From Actimicrobium sp047621345 (GTDB lineage Bacteria > Pseudomonadota > Gammaproteobacteria > Burkholderiales > Burkholderiaceae_D): a DNA stretch of 64,000 bases. Each line of letters starts with the position of its first letter. Positions within the stretch are counted from its first letter, which is position 1. Under the pieces are notes generated by a model. It did no database searches, was not told the origin of the DNA, and saw only the letters and a list, made by a program, of their open reading frames with translations. Location of the stretch: positions 1 to 64,000 of the forward strand of contig JBLHLW010000007.1 in NCBI GenBank assembly GCA_047621345.1, given 5' to 3'. The position numbers and the translations under genes are program-made. This document shows positions 17,741 to 27,800 of this stretch, piece by piece.

Positions 17741-18792
17741 ATTACACCGTTAGTAGTAACAACCAACAATTTGTTGGGCCAGTCATGCTCGATGTAGCGG
17801 GCACGGTTCTGGATGAACACGACATCGCGCGTATTCGCCATCCGTTGACGGGTGGCGTGATCCTGTTTGCACGCAATTGGCAAGACCGGGCCCAACTGGT
17901 GGCACTGACCACGGCAATTCATGCCGTCAGGCCAGGTTTGCTGATTGCGGTCGATCATGAGGGGGGGCGCGTCCAGCGTTTCCGTACAGACGGTTTTACT
18001 GTACTTCCAGCGATGCGGCGTCTTGGCCAATTATGGGAAATTGATCCGCAGGCGGCCGGTCGTGCAGCTACCGATGTTGGTTTTGTGTTGGCAGCTGAAT
18101 TGCGTTCCTGCGGTGTCGACCTCTCATTCACTCCTGTCCTCGATCTTGATCACGGTGAGTCAGGCGTCATCGGTGATCGTGCCTTTCATCGCGATCCGGC
18201 AGTTGTTGCACAACTGGCGAGAAGTCTGAACTATGGCCTGCTGCTTGCTGGGATGGCCAATTGCGGTAAACACTTTCCAGGACATGGTTATGTCAAGGCA
18301 GACTCGCACGTCGCCATCCCGGTCGATGATCGCGAAGTTGATGCCATCATCGCTGATGACGCCGAGCCCTACCGTTGGCTTGGATTGGGCTTGTCGGGCG
18401 TGATGCCTGCGCATGTGATCTATCCGCAATTTGATTCGGCACCGGCTGGATTTTCAAAGAAATGGCTTTCGCTACTGCGTCACGAGATCGGCTTTCAAGG
18501 TGTCATCTTCAGTGATGACCTGAGCATGGAAGGCGCCAGTATTGCTGGCGACGTGGTCGCCGGTGCGACTGCCGCGCTGCAGGCCGGGTGTGACATGGTC
18601 TTGATCTGCAATCGTCCCGATATGGCTGATCAACTACTCGCTGGACTCGACCCGGCATTGGCAACGTCGGCAAGCGCAATGCGCATCGCAGCGCTGATGC
18701 CATCCGGGACGCCCGTGCAATGGGATGTCTTGCAAGTGGACCCACGATACCAGTCGGCGCTGCGCACGATTGCCAGTTTGATGCATGCCTGA
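17737..18792 (+). CDS. nagZ: Beta-N-acetylhexosaminidase NagZ
   Basis: This glycoside hydrolase family 3 protein (351 residues) releases GlcNAc from anhydro-muropeptides in peptidoglycan recycling. The histidine-containing KHFPGHG loop is at residues 178-184 and the nucleophile motif SDDLSMEG at 259-266. The substrate-binding DHEGGRVQR sits at 73-81. No signal peptide is seen, in line with a cytoplasmic enzyme. It overlaps acpS by four bases and uvrC by eight. Confidence 0.96.
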   Translation: MNYTVSSNNQQFVGPVMLDVAGTVLDEHDIARIRHPLTGGVILFARNWQDRAQLVALTTAIHAVRPGLLIAVDHEGGRVQRFRTDGFTVLPAMRRLGQLWEIDPQAAGRAATDVGFVLAAELRSCGVDLSFTPVLDLDHGESGVIGDRAFHRDPAVVAQLARSLNYGLLLAGMANCGKHFPGHGYVKADSHVAIPVDDREVDAIIADDAEPYRWLGLGLSGVMPAHVIYPQFDSAPAGFSKKWLSLLRHEIGFQGVIFSDDLSMEGASIAGDVVAGATAALQAGCDMVLICNRPDMADQLLAGLDPALATSASAMRIAALMPSGTPVQWDVLQVDPRYQSALRTIASLMHA

Positions 18793-20662
18793 CGAAATCC
18801 CGCTGATGGCAACCGTCACGCCGCCAGATCCGCGTGCGATCGTGCTTGATACCGTCTCCAAGCTGCCACATCTGCCCGGCGTCTATCGGTATTTCGACGG
18901 CGACAATAATGTGCTGTATGTCGGCAAGGCAAGGGACCTGAAGAAGCGCGTTTCCAGTTATTTCCAGAAGACCCTTAGTAGCTCGCGGATTGCGATGATG
19001 GTTGAGCGCATTGCGCGGCTCGAGACGACCGTGACGCGCAGCGAAGCAGAAGCGCTGATTCTGGAAAACAATCTGATCAAGACGTTGCAGCCGCGTTTCA
19101 ATATCTTGTTTCGTGATGACAAGTCGTATCCGTACCTGAAAATTTCTGGCCAGCCGTTTCCACGGATGGCGTATTACCGCGGTGCGGTGGATAAGCGCAG
19201 TCAGTTTTTCGGGCCGTTTCCGAGCGCGTGGGCAGTCAAGGAATCAATGCAGATTCTGCAGAAGGTGTTCTTGTTGCGCACTTGCGAAGACAGCGTTTAT
19301 GCCAATCGCACACGTCCCTGTCTGTTGCATCAGATCCATCGCTGTAGTGCGCCGTGCGTCGCCGAAATCAGTCAGGAAGATTACAACCTCGATGTCGAGA
19401 ATGCAGCAAAATTTCTGCGTGGACGGCAGAGCGAGGTAATGCAAACGCTCGAAGGAAAAATGCATGGGTATGCCAGCGAGTTGAAGTTCGAGCAGGCGGC
19501 GTCAGTGCGCAACCAGATCAGTGCTTTGTCACGCGTGCTGCATCAGCAAACCATGGAAACGGGCAGTGACGCTGATATCGATATCATTGCCGTTATTGTG
19601 CAAGGCGGACGGGCTTGCGTGAACTTGGCAATGGTGCGAGGAGGCCGGCACCTTGGTGACCGCGCCTATTTCCCGACCCATGTGGACAACGCGCTCGCCA
19701 CGGCAGAGGATGCCATCGATGTCGAAGTACTGAAGGCGTTTCTGGCGCAACACTACCTCGAAAAATTCATTCCTTCAACCTTGATTCTGAATCTGGAATT
19801 TGACCAGCCCGAGTTGATGCTGGCGTTGATCGAGCAATGTGGTCATCGGATTAACCTCTTGTTTCAGCCGCAGGCACAGCGTCGTCAATGGCTGGAGATG
19901 GCATGCAAGGGAGCTGAAATTTCCCTCGCGCGGCTATTGTCGGAGCAGGGCTCGCAGCAGTCGCGGACCCGCGCGCTAGTCGATGTGCTCGCCCTCGACA
20001 GTGCTGACATCGAGACCTTGCGCGTCGAGTGTTTCGATATCAGTCATACGCAGGGCGAAGCCACCCAAGCTTCGTGCGTGGTCTTCCACCATCACGCCAT
20101 GCAGAATGGCGAATATCGGCGCTACAACATCAACGACATTACTCCTGGCGATGACTACGCAGCGATGCGTCAGGTCTTGATGCGTCGTTATGAAAAAGTC
20201 GCTAACGGTGATGGTGTCATGCCGGATATCGTTTTAATTGATGGCGGAAAAGGGCAGGTGGAAGTGGCGCGCCAAGTGTTTGTCGAACTCGGGCTCGACG
20301 TTGGTCTTATTGTTGGTGTTGCCAAGGGCGAAGGGCGCCGGGTTGGACTGGAAACGCTCGTGTTCGTCGATGGTCGTGCCGCCAAAGAACTGGGCAAAGA
20401 ATCGGCGGCTCTTATGCTGATCGCACAGATACGTGACGAGGCACATCGCTTTGCGATCACCGGGATGCGTGCACGGCGCGCCAAGACGCGACAAGCGTCG
20501 CGTCTGGAAGAAATCGAAGGTATTGGTGCCAAGAGACGACAAAAACTGCTGGCACGTTTTGGTAGTTTGCGTGAGGTGACTAATGCCAGCGTAGAAGAAC
20601 TGACGTCGGTCGACGGGATTTCTCGCCAATTGGCGGAAGACATTTATCGTCAATTGCATTAG
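18785..20662 (+). CDS. uvrC: UvrABC system protein C
   Basis: The 625-residue excision nuclease makes both cuts around DNA lesions with UvrA and UvrB. The GIY-YIG domain is N-terminal (LPGVYRYFD and VLYVGKARDLKKR), a UVR motif lies near residues 215-250, the RNase H-like domain carries CFDISHTQGE and VLIDGGKGQ, and two helix-hairpin-helix motifs end the protein (IEGIGAKRRQKLL). ATG 18785 overlaps nagZ by eight bases; MATVTPP seven codons later is an alternative start. Confidence 0.96.
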   Translation: MPDEIPLMATVTPPDPRAIVLDTVSKLPHLPGVYRYFDGDNNVLYVGKARDLKKRVSSYFQKTLSSSRIAMMVERIARLETTVTRSEAEALILENNLIKTLQPRFNILFRDDKSYPYLKISGQPFPRMAYYRGAVDKRSQFFGPFPSAWAVKESMQILQKVFLLRTCEDSVYANRTRPCLLHQIHRCSAPCVAEISQEDYNLDVENAAKFLRGRQSEVMQTLEGKMHGYASELKFEQAASVRNQISALSRVLHQQTMETGSDADIDIIAVIVQGGRACVNLAMVRGGRHLGDRAYFPTHVDNALATAEDAIDVEVLKAFLAQHYLEKFIPSTLILNLEFDQPELMLALIEQCGHRINLLFQPQAQRRQWLEMACKGAEISLARLLSEQGSQQSRTRALVDVLALDSADIETLRVECFDISHTQGEATQASCVVFHHHAMQNGEYRRYNINDITPGDDYAAMRQVLMRRYEKVANGDGVMPDIVLIDGGKGQVEVARQVFVELGLDVGLIVGVAKGEGRRVGLETLVFVDGRAAKELGKESAALMLIAQIRDEAHRFAITGMRARRAKTRQASRLEEIEGIGAKRRQKLLARFGSLREVTNASVEELTSVDGISRQLAEDIYRQLH

Positions 20663-20755
20663 ATTACTGGCACATTGCTTTCCGCCGAACTCCGGATACC
20701 GGAAGCTTGTCTTAACGCCAATACAAACCAAGCCTGACTTTCAAGAGCCCGACCC

Positions 20756-21328
20756 ATGCCACTGAATTTTCCGATCCTGCTCACGTGGTTGCGTGTTGCC
20801 TTAATCCCATTGATGGTGGGTGTGTTTTATTTGCCTGGAACCTGGATATCCGCGTTTGACAAAGGGTTGGCATCGACCTGTATTTTTGTTGTGGCCGCGC
20901 TGACTGATTGGCTTGATGGCTTTCTAGCGCGACGCTGGAATCAGACCTCCGCGTTCGGCGCGTTCCTTGATCCGGTAGCTGACAAGCTCATGGTGGCGGG
21001 CGCGTTGCTGGTGCTGGTGCAGCTTGATCGTGTCAATGCGGTGATTGCTTTCATTATTATCGGGCGGGAGATCACGATTTCAGCCTTGCGCGAATGGATG
21101 GCGCAGTTGGGTGCCTCCAAATCCGTTGCAGTCAGTTCCATAGGAAAAATCAAGACCACGGCGCAGATGGTCGCGATCCCGATGCTGTTGTATTACGATA
21201 CTTTGCTGGGGTTGATCGATACGCGTATCTGGGGACAATGGCTGTTGATGGTTGCTGCTGTCCTGACAGTGTGGTCGATGTTTTACTACCTGAAAAAAGC
21301 ATGGCCACTCATGAAAGAGAACGCGTGA
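20756..21328 (+). CDS. pgsA: CDP-diacylglycerol-glycerol-3-phosphate 3-phosphatidyltransferase
   Basis: This 190-residue integral membrane enzyme makes phosphatidylglycerol phosphate, the precursor of PG and cardiolipin. The CDP-alcohol phosphotransferase motif is complete: D51, D54, G55, A58, R59, G68, D72 and D76. Hydrophobic segments flank it as expected. It follows uvrC, a conserved gene pair, and precedes the tRNA genes. Confidence 0.96.
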   Translation: MPLNFPILLTWLRVALIPLMVGVFYLPGTWISAFDKGLASTCIFVVAALTDWLDGFLARRWNQTSAFGAFLDPVADKLMVAGALLVLVQLDRVNAVIAFIIIGREITISALREWMAQLGASKSVAVSSIGKIKTTAQMVAIPMLLYYDTLLGLIDTRIWGQWLLMVAAVLTVWSMFYYLKKAWPLMKENA

Positions 21329-21368
21329 TCGAGCACCTGATTTTTTGCTGTGCCCAGTGGCTCCCGGC

Positions 21369-21396
21369 TTGACAAAAAAAAGAGGGCCTCTATAAT
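21369..21396 (+). promoter_or_regulatory. Strong consensus promoter of the tRNA-Gly gene
   Basis: A perfect TTGACA and a perfect TATAAT are separated by 16 bases and lie 17 bases before the tRNA. Such strong sigma-70 boxes are typical of stable RNA genes. Confidence 0.85.
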
Positions 21397-21413
21397 ACGC
21401 CTCTGTTGTGAAT

Positions 21414-21489
21414 GCGGGAGTAGCTCAGTTGGTAGAGCGCAACCTTGCCAAGGTTGAGGTCGAGAGTTCGAGCCTCTTCTCCCGCTCCA
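21414..21489 (+). tRNA. tRNA-Gly (GCC)
   Basis: The 76-base sequence folds into a complete cloverleaf: acceptor GCGGGAG/CTCCCGC, a D-arm beginning GCTCAG, anticodon loop TTGCCAA with GCC, a TTCGAGC T-loop and an encoded CCA end. It is preceded by a consensus promoter and followed by a terminator-like hairpin. Confidence 0.97.
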
Positions 21490-21494
21490 GATTA

Positions 21495-21523
21495 AAGGGG
21501 AAGCTGTTGAAGCTTCCCTTTTT
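21495..21523 (+). terminator. Terminator after tRNA-Gly
   Basis: GGGAAGCT and AGCTTCCC pair around the 5-base loop GTTGA, followed by TTTTT. It ends the tRNA-Gly transcript, so the tRNA-Cys gene 86 bases further on needs readthrough or its own promoter, which I could not identify. Confidence 0.8.
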
Positions 21524-21609
21524 CTTATCAGAAAATCGCATAATGGATTTTCTTAAAAGCTAATTCGACAACTGCATACATGCGAGTTAGTGGTCACATC
21601 ATCCCCTAT

Positions 21610-21683
21610 GGCGGGGTAGCAAAGTGGTTATGCAGCGGCCTGCAAAGCCGTTTACGCCGGTTCGAACCCGACCCCCGCCTCCA
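21610..21683 (+). tRNA. tRNA-Cys (GCA)
   Basis: The 74-base cloverleaf has acceptor GGCGGGG/CCCCGCC, anticodon loop CTGCAAA with GCA, T-loop TTCGAAC and an encoded CCA. The Gly-Cys tandem after pgsA is common in Burkholderiales. Confidence 0.97.
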
Positions 21684-21980
21684 TATATTCAAGGACTCAG
21701 CGCATTCTGCGTGAGCTCACCGCCGATTCAACCACAGTTAAACGAGTGGAAAATCACAGCTAATACGGCCATCTGGCCGCTGACAATTAGCTGGTTGCCG
21801 TCAAAAATTGATGGCATGCCGACAGTCAAATCTTTCCCTAGTGGTAATTTCCAGCTCCGTGTCTCGAACAAGTGGTGAGCTCGATAGAAATCAACTCCCA
21901 TCGTTACAGTTGCCCTTCTTGCATTTGAAGTCCACGACAACCATAGCGCGCCGTTCAGATTAAGCTTTCTAATTCCGTTA
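21684..21980. other. Gene-free stretch after tRNA-Cys
   Basis: About 300 bases with no supportable gene. A 70-codon open frame on the minus strand (21728-21940) has no recognisable domain or ribosome site and could be a worn coding remnant. No attachment-site repeat of the tRNA-Cys 3' end was noticed nearby. Confidence 0.4.
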
Positions 21981-22496
21981 TCAGGCTTTTCCGCGAATCG
22001 GATAGCCTTTTGCGAGAATGAACTCCAAGCCTTTCAGCAAGGAGGCAAGGTCAGGCCGGGCGAACGGTGCATTAGAAATGTCGATAATCTGGGCTTGCCC
22101 CTGCGGGTTGATCACGAAGATCGCAGGTTCGGAAAAAGGTCTGTCGGTTTCTTCTGGCGAACGCGGATCAGAAATGTACAGCCCAAGCTCACGCATTTGC
22201 GGAAGTGTCAGGCCGTAGCCTACGGGAAAAGTCCACTTGCATTCGGCAACTTCTGTCTCTGCTTTTGCCTGCGGGTCGGCCGACACAGCCGCGATCTGTA
22301 TGTTGGCTGCCTTGAATCCGTCTTGCAGTTGCTCAAGCTGATCGAGGTATTTTTTGCATAACGGACAGTGCTTGCCCCGATACACAATCAGCATGCGCCA
22401 GCCAGAATTTGTCTTCGGGGCGATGGACCCGCCGCCTACCGCGTCCCACACCATGTCAGGAAATGCAGCGCCTGCCGCCATTTTTGTATTGCTCAT
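21981..22496 (-). CDS. Peroxiredoxin-like protein (AhpC/TSA family)
   Basis: The 171-residue thioredoxin-fold protein has Cys44 and Cys47 in YRGKHCPLCKKYL, the position of the peroxidatic cysteine, and later PAIFVINPQGQAQIIDI, typical of the AhpC/TSA domain. It probably reduces hydroperoxides with a thiol donor. The start at MSNTKMAAG is supported by AAGGTG seven to eight bases upstream; a longer open frame extends 42 unconserved codons further. No signal peptide is present. It lies alone on the minus strand beside the tRNA genes and may mark the edge of the accessory region. Confidence 0.8.
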   Translation of the reverse strand: MSNTKMAAGAAFPDMVWDAVGGGSIAPKTNSGWRMLIVYRGKHCPLCKKYLDQLEQLQDGFKAANIQIAAVSADPQAKAETEVAECKWTFPVGYGLTLPQMRELGLYISDPRSPEETDRPFSEPAIFVINPQGQAQIIDISNAPFARPDLASLLKGLEFILAKGYPIRGKA

Positions 22497-22689
22497 CGGT
22501 TCACCTTTGAAATTGGGCTGACGTGTTGCCTGCGCAGCCCGAGAATGAAGAATCAGAGTGGCGTGATAAAAGAGAACTGTCTGTACGCAGGCTAACGCTG
22601 TCGTGTCAGCTCCGATACCCAATCACGTCAAGGACTCTACAAGATCGTCACGGATCGCTTCGAACAAACTGCGTCACGCTTACAGGGAG

Positions 22690-22818
22690 CGGGCAGGGCG
22701 GCGGATGCAGCACACGTTTGCCAAAGTCGCGCTGCTCACGGGTCAGAGCATACGTGATGTTGCCGCAGCGCTGGGCCACTCAGACTTGGCGACGACGATG
22801 ATTGAACCCGAACAGTAA
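22690..22818 (+). pseudogene. C-terminal remnant of a tyrosine recombinase/integrase
   Basis: The frame reads RRMQHTFAKVALLTGQSIRD followed by VAAALGHSDLATTMI and a stop, which matches the end of phage-type integrases (R..HTFA, LGHSDL.TTM). The catalytic tyrosine that should follow TTMI is replaced by EPEQ-stop, and everything upstream of the HxxR-like box is missing. It is a decayed fragment lying between the tRNA genes and the CDI locus, consistent with past integration events near the tRNAs. Confidence 0.6.
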
Positions 22819-23020
22819 GCGCGTGACCTGATTGATGCGCGGGCGCGGCCGTTCAATAGCCACGCAGACAATCGTCCACGCACGCGACACATTGATGTTG
22901 GTTTTTGCCGACGAACAATGCAAGCAAGTCAAACCCCTTCCCAATCCTGAAATCGCCAAATAAAAATATATTTGGTTCATTTCCCCGCAGTAAGCCACTC
23001 ACTCCAAATGCCATGGCGAG

Positions 23021-24835
23021 TTGACCTCATCTCGCCCACTTTCGTCTATTCGAAAGAACAACTTGATCAATTTCTCCCGTGTTTATTGTTTGCGCCATGG
23101 AATACCCCTGCTCGGGTGTTTGCCACTGCTGCTGGTCGGTGGTGTCGCGCTAGCTAGCCTGCCCGCTTCTGCGGCACAGGAAGGCCTGCGTCGCCAGGAA
23201 GAACGCAGCCGCGAGCAGCAATCGCGGCTGGAGCCGTCGTCCGACGTGCTGCAGCCGTCCCGCGACATGTCCTTCGACACTGTCCTGCCCGTCGAAGCAC
23301 CATGCTTCGTGATACGCGAGATCAAACTGACCGGCGAGAGCTATCGCCAGTTCGGCTGGTTGCTCGACAGCGCGCAGGCGTATATGAACCGCTGCGTCGG
23401 CGTTACCGGCCTGAGTCGGATTGCGTCGGTGCTGGATGCGAAGTTGGTCGAACTGGGCTATGCGACCACGAAGGTGACGCTGCCGGCACAGAATCTGGCC
23501 GATGGTACGCTGCATTTTCAGCTGCACGTCGGTCGCATCGCGCAGATCCGCATGGTCCAGTCGGCCAAGGTAACCGCGACAACCGAGCCGGTAACGGTAC
23601 CTGACACCACCTGGGGCACCTGGCGCAATGCCTTTCCGGCCAGTGCAGGCGACTTGCTCAACGTGCGCGATCTGGAGCAGGGCGTCGAGCAGATGCAGCG
23701 ACTGGCTAGCCAGCAGGTCACGACCGAACTGGTGCCGGGCCAGCAGCCCGACACCAGCGTGCTGCTGATCCGGCGCAAGGAATCCGCGTTACGCGAGCGC
23801 CTGCATGGCGGCGCCACGCTCGACAATTCCGGTACGGGGGTGCTGGGCAAGCCGCAGTTCTCGGGCAACCTCGGCCTAGACAATCCACTGGGTCTCAATG
23901 ACCTGCTGTCGCTCTCAGCAAGCAGCAATATCGAGGGGCTGAGCGCACGTCACCGCAGCCAGAATCGCGCCCGCGATTACAGCATCCCGTGGGGCTACAA
24001 CACATTCAGTCTCACCGACAGCAGCAGTGAGTTCGCCCAAGTCGTGCAGGGCACCACCGTGCAATTCCTCTCCAGCGGCAGCAGTCGCACCCTCGAAGCG
24101 AAGTGGCATCGCACGCTGCTGCGCACCAGTTCGGCCAAGGCTGGCGCGTACGCTAGCCTGCAGTTGCGCCGGGCAACCAGCACTCTCGACGATGTCGAGC
24201 TCATCGTACAACGTCGGCGCACCACCAACCTGGAAACCGGCGTGACCTTCCGGCGCTTGCTCAACGACGCCAGCGTCGACCTGCAAATCGGCTACCGGCG
24301 CGGCATGCCGTGGCAATCGGCGCAGGACGACCTGGCCGGCGTACCGGAGGGCGGGCCAACCCTGCGGCCGTCGATCTGGCTGGTGTCGGGGCGCTATCAG
24401 CAGTCCTTCCGGCTGGGACAATTACCGCTCCAGTACACCGGCGTGCTGCGGGCGCAGCAGACTGCTGACGCCACGCTGTCGACCGACCAGATAGCGATCG
24501 GCAATCGCAGTACGGTGCGCGGTTTCGATGGCGAGAGCGTGCTGCTGGCCGAGAGCGGTTATGTGCTGCGCAATGAGCTGGCACTGCCGGTGCAGTGGTT
24601 CGATGGTGTCGACGGAGTCGAACTGCAGATCTATACCGGCATCGACGCCGGCCGCGTCTGGGGCGCCAGCGCTGCCGCGCTGATTGGCGACCGGCTCGCG
24701 GGTGCTGCGCTGGGCATCCGCGGCAAGTGGCAAGCGCTGCAACGCGACCTGAGCTACGGCACGCCGCTGTACAAGCCGGCCGGCTTTCGCACCGCGAACC
24801 ACAACGTGTTCCTGTCGCTGACCGCCGCTTTTTAA
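23021..24835 (+). CDS. cdiB: Two-partner secretion transporter (FhaC/ShlB/CdiB family)
   Basis: This 604-residue outer-membrane protein would export the huge exoprotein encoded next to it. The layout is an N-terminal signal region (LGCLPLLLVGGVALASLPASAAQ), a charged linker, POTRA domains at about residues 90-230 (CFVIREIKLTGESY) and a C-terminal 16-strand barrel. The L6 plug motif VRGF lies near residue 500 (STVRGFDGES). A TTG start is listed; a second in-frame TTG at 23063 would shorten the N-terminus by 14 residues. Gene order B-A-I matches cdiBAI rather than Burkholderia bcpAIOB. The symbol is by context. Confidence 0.88.
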   Translation: MTSSRPLSSIRKNNLINFSRVYCLRHGIPLLGCLPLLLVGGVALASLPASAAQEGLRRQEERSREQQSRLEPSSDVLQPSRDMSFDTVLPVEAPCFVIREIKLTGESYRQFGWLLDSAQAYMNRCVGVTGLSRIASVLDAKLVELGYATTKVTLPAQNLADGTLHFQLHVGRIAQIRMVQSAKVTATTEPVTVPDTTWGTWRNAFPASAGDLLNVRDLEQGVEQMQRLASQQVTTELVPGQQPDTSVLLIRRKESALRERLHGGATLDNSGTGVLGKPQFSGNLGLDNPLGLNDLLSLSASSNIEGLSARHRSQNRARDYSIPWGYNTFSLTDSSSEFAQVVQGTTVQFLSSGSSRTLEAKWHRTLLRTSSAKAGAYASLQLRRATSTLDDVELIVQRRRTTNLETGVTFRRLLNDASVDLQIGYRRGMPWQSAQDDLAGVPEGGPTLRPSIWLVSGRYQQSFRLGQLPLQYTGVLRAQQTADATLSTDQIAIGNRSTVRGFDGESVLLAESGYVLRNELALPVQWFDGVDGVELQIYTGIDAGRVWGASAAALIGDRLAGAALGIRGKWQALQRDLSYGTPLYKPAGFRTANHNVFLSLTAAF

Positions 24836-24847
24836 ACAAAGAATCCC

Positions 24848-27800
24848 ATGCCACCTTCCACTTTCCGTCCCCTGTCGCCAGCCCGGTCACTCTCGCGCAC
24901 CAGCGTAGTCACGCAGCCGATTCGGACCTGGAAGCGCGTAGTCACCCATGCGGTGCTGATGATCCACGTCGCGCAGGCAGTGCTCTGGACCCTGCCGGCG
25001 CAAGCCCAAACGGTGGCTGCACGAGCAGCGCCGTCGGGACAGAAAGCGATCATGGATGCCGCCGCCAACGGCACACCGATCGCGCATATCGCCCCGCCCG
25101 GTGCGGCCGGCATCTCGCGCAATCAGTACGACCAGTTCAATGTCACCGGCAAGGGCCTGATCCTCAACAATAGCTCGACGAACGTACAGACAGTGCAGGG
25201 CGGCTGGATCACCGGCAACTTGCAGCTCGGGCCGACACCGGCACGCATCATCCTCAATGAAGTAGTGTCGACCAATCCGTCAACTCTGCGCGGCACCATC
25301 GAAGTGGCCGGCCGGCGCGCCGACATCGTAGTCGCCAATCCGAACGGCATCGCCTGCAATGGCTGCGGCTTTCTCAATGCCAACCGGGCCACGCTGACGA
25401 CGGGCCAGGTGCAGTTCGGTAGCGGCGGTGCGATCAACGGCTTCGACGTGCGTCAGGGTGCGCTCGGCATCGGCGCGGTGGGTCTGAACGCGAGCAACCT
25501 CGAACAGCTCGACCTGATCGCACGCGGGCTGGTGATCGAGGGCGAGGTCTGGGCCAAGAATCTCAACGTGATCGCTGGTGCGAACCAGGTGCTGTACGGC
25601 ACGTTGAGCGCGGCGGCGCAATCGGGCAATGGTGCTGCGCCACGGTTTGCGATCGACATCAAGGACCTCGGCGGCATGTACGCCAACCAGATCGTGTTGG
25701 TGGCCAGCGACAAGGGCCTGGGCGTCAACAGCACCGGCCGACTCGCGGCCTTGCAAGGCAACCTGACGCTGTCGGCCAATGGCGACCTGACGCTCAAGGA
25801 CAGTTACGCCGCACAGGCGATCCGCATCGATGGCCAGGCGAACACGACACTGACAGGTACGACGCAAAGTGGGGCGGCGATCACCATCGGCAGCGCCGGT
25901 GCGATCGCGCAGCAAGGCATGCTGGATGCGCAAGGTGCGTTGGTTCTCAGTGCCACCGACATCCGCAACACCGGCACCCTCATCCAGCGCGACGGTGCCG
26001 GCGCCACGCTGACAGCATCCGGCACGCTGGACAATAGCGGTACGGTCTACTCCGGCGCGGGCCTGGCAATGCAAGCCATCACCCTGACCGACACCAACGG
26101 CACGCTACAGGCGGTCGGCGATATCACGGTGACGGCGCGCAGTGCGACGCTGTCGGGCACGCAGCTCAGCGGGCAGGGCGCAATCAACCTTGCGGCCGGC
26201 ACGCTCAATACCTCGTCAACCCGGATCCAGAGCGCCTCTTCACTCTCCATTCAGGGCGACACCGTCACCAACAACGGCGGCCTCTGGCAGGCTGGCCAAA
26301 GTCTGGCGCTGCAGACCGGCGCGTTCGACAACAGCCGTGGTGTCCTCAGCAGCAATGGTAGCGTGCAGATCAACGCGGGCACGTTTGGCAACAATAACGG
26401 ACTGGTGCTGGCGCAAGGGCGCGACGCCGCCATCGCACTACAAACCGGCGCAATGACCAACCGCAGCGGGATCATTGAATCGTCGGCCGGCACCACGATT
26501 GCTGCCGCGCTGCTTGACAATACCGAGGGCAGCATCCGCAGCGGTCTCGATTCGCTCAGCGGTGCGGGGATGTTGAACATCACGTCGGCCGCACTGAACA
26601 ATGAACGCGGACAACTGGTGGGGCGCGATACGCTGCAGGTCACGACCGGCACACTGAACAACGCGGCAGGGATCATTGCTTCGCGCTCTGCAGGGGCCGT
26701 GATTACCGCCGGTACGCTGGACAATCAACGGGGGCTGGTCACGGGACTGAGCACAGTATTGTCGGCGCAGGCCATCGACAATACCGGCGGCGAACTCTCC
26801 GGAGGTGACCTCGACCTGCGCACAGGAATGGTCAGCGGCAAGGGTACGATCGCCGCCACGCGCGACATCGCGATCACCGCCTCGACCCTGAACAACGACA
26901 GCGCGCTGATCAGCGCCGGCCGCGATGCAGCCATGACCACGGGATCGCTCAGTAACCACAACGGGGCTATCCTCACCGGGGGCAATCTCGCCATCACCGC
27001 GCGTGGCATCGACAACCGCGACGGAACGCTACGCGCGCAGCAAACCGCCCGGATCGGGCTAGGCGCCGGCACGCTCGACAACAGCGCCGGTGCGATCATC
27101 ACCACCGATGGGTTGCACATCGTTGCCGGCGCGTTGACCAGCAACGGTGGCCAGCTGGTCGCGCAAGGTCGTGACAGCACCGTCACGCTGCAGGCAGACA
27201 GTCTGGCCAATCGCAGCGGCGTCATCGATGCGGCAGGCAGCGCGACCATCACGGCCGCCGGCGTGATCGACAACACGCTCGGCACAATCCGCACTGGCAC
27301 TCAGGCAGCCAGCACCGATGGCCGCTTGACTGTCACTTCCGCCAGCCTGACCAATGCCGGTGCACTCACTCTCGCCCGCGACGCGCTACAGATCACCACT
27401 GGTGCGCTCGACAATACCACCGGCGTGATCGCTTCACGCACCGCGGGCGTGGGCATCAGCGCCGCTGCACTGACCAATGCCGGTGGCCTGATCACCGGTA
27501 ACGCCGCGTCGCTCTCCACCCAGACCATCAGTAATGCGGGCGGAGAAATATCGAGCAGCGGAACGTTGTCGATCAACGCCAGCGCACAAGTCATCAACAA
27601 TGGCAAGCTGCTGGCCGGTGGCGACCTGGGCATGAGCGCGGGAAGTCTCAGTAACACCGGCAGCATCGCCGCCGGGCGCGATGTCGGGATCACGGCAAGC
27701 GCGCTTGTCAACGATGGCGCCAACATTAGCGCTGGCCGCGATGTCGTGCTCGTCAGTAGCGGCGGGTTGCGCAATCGCGCCGGCAGCATCGTGGCGGCCA

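Noticed and set aside
21610..22818. tRNA-Cys as an integration site for an island ending at the integrase remnant
   Set aside because: The integrase piece is close, but I found no direct repeat of the tRNA 3' end downstream, so an attachment-site claim is not supported.
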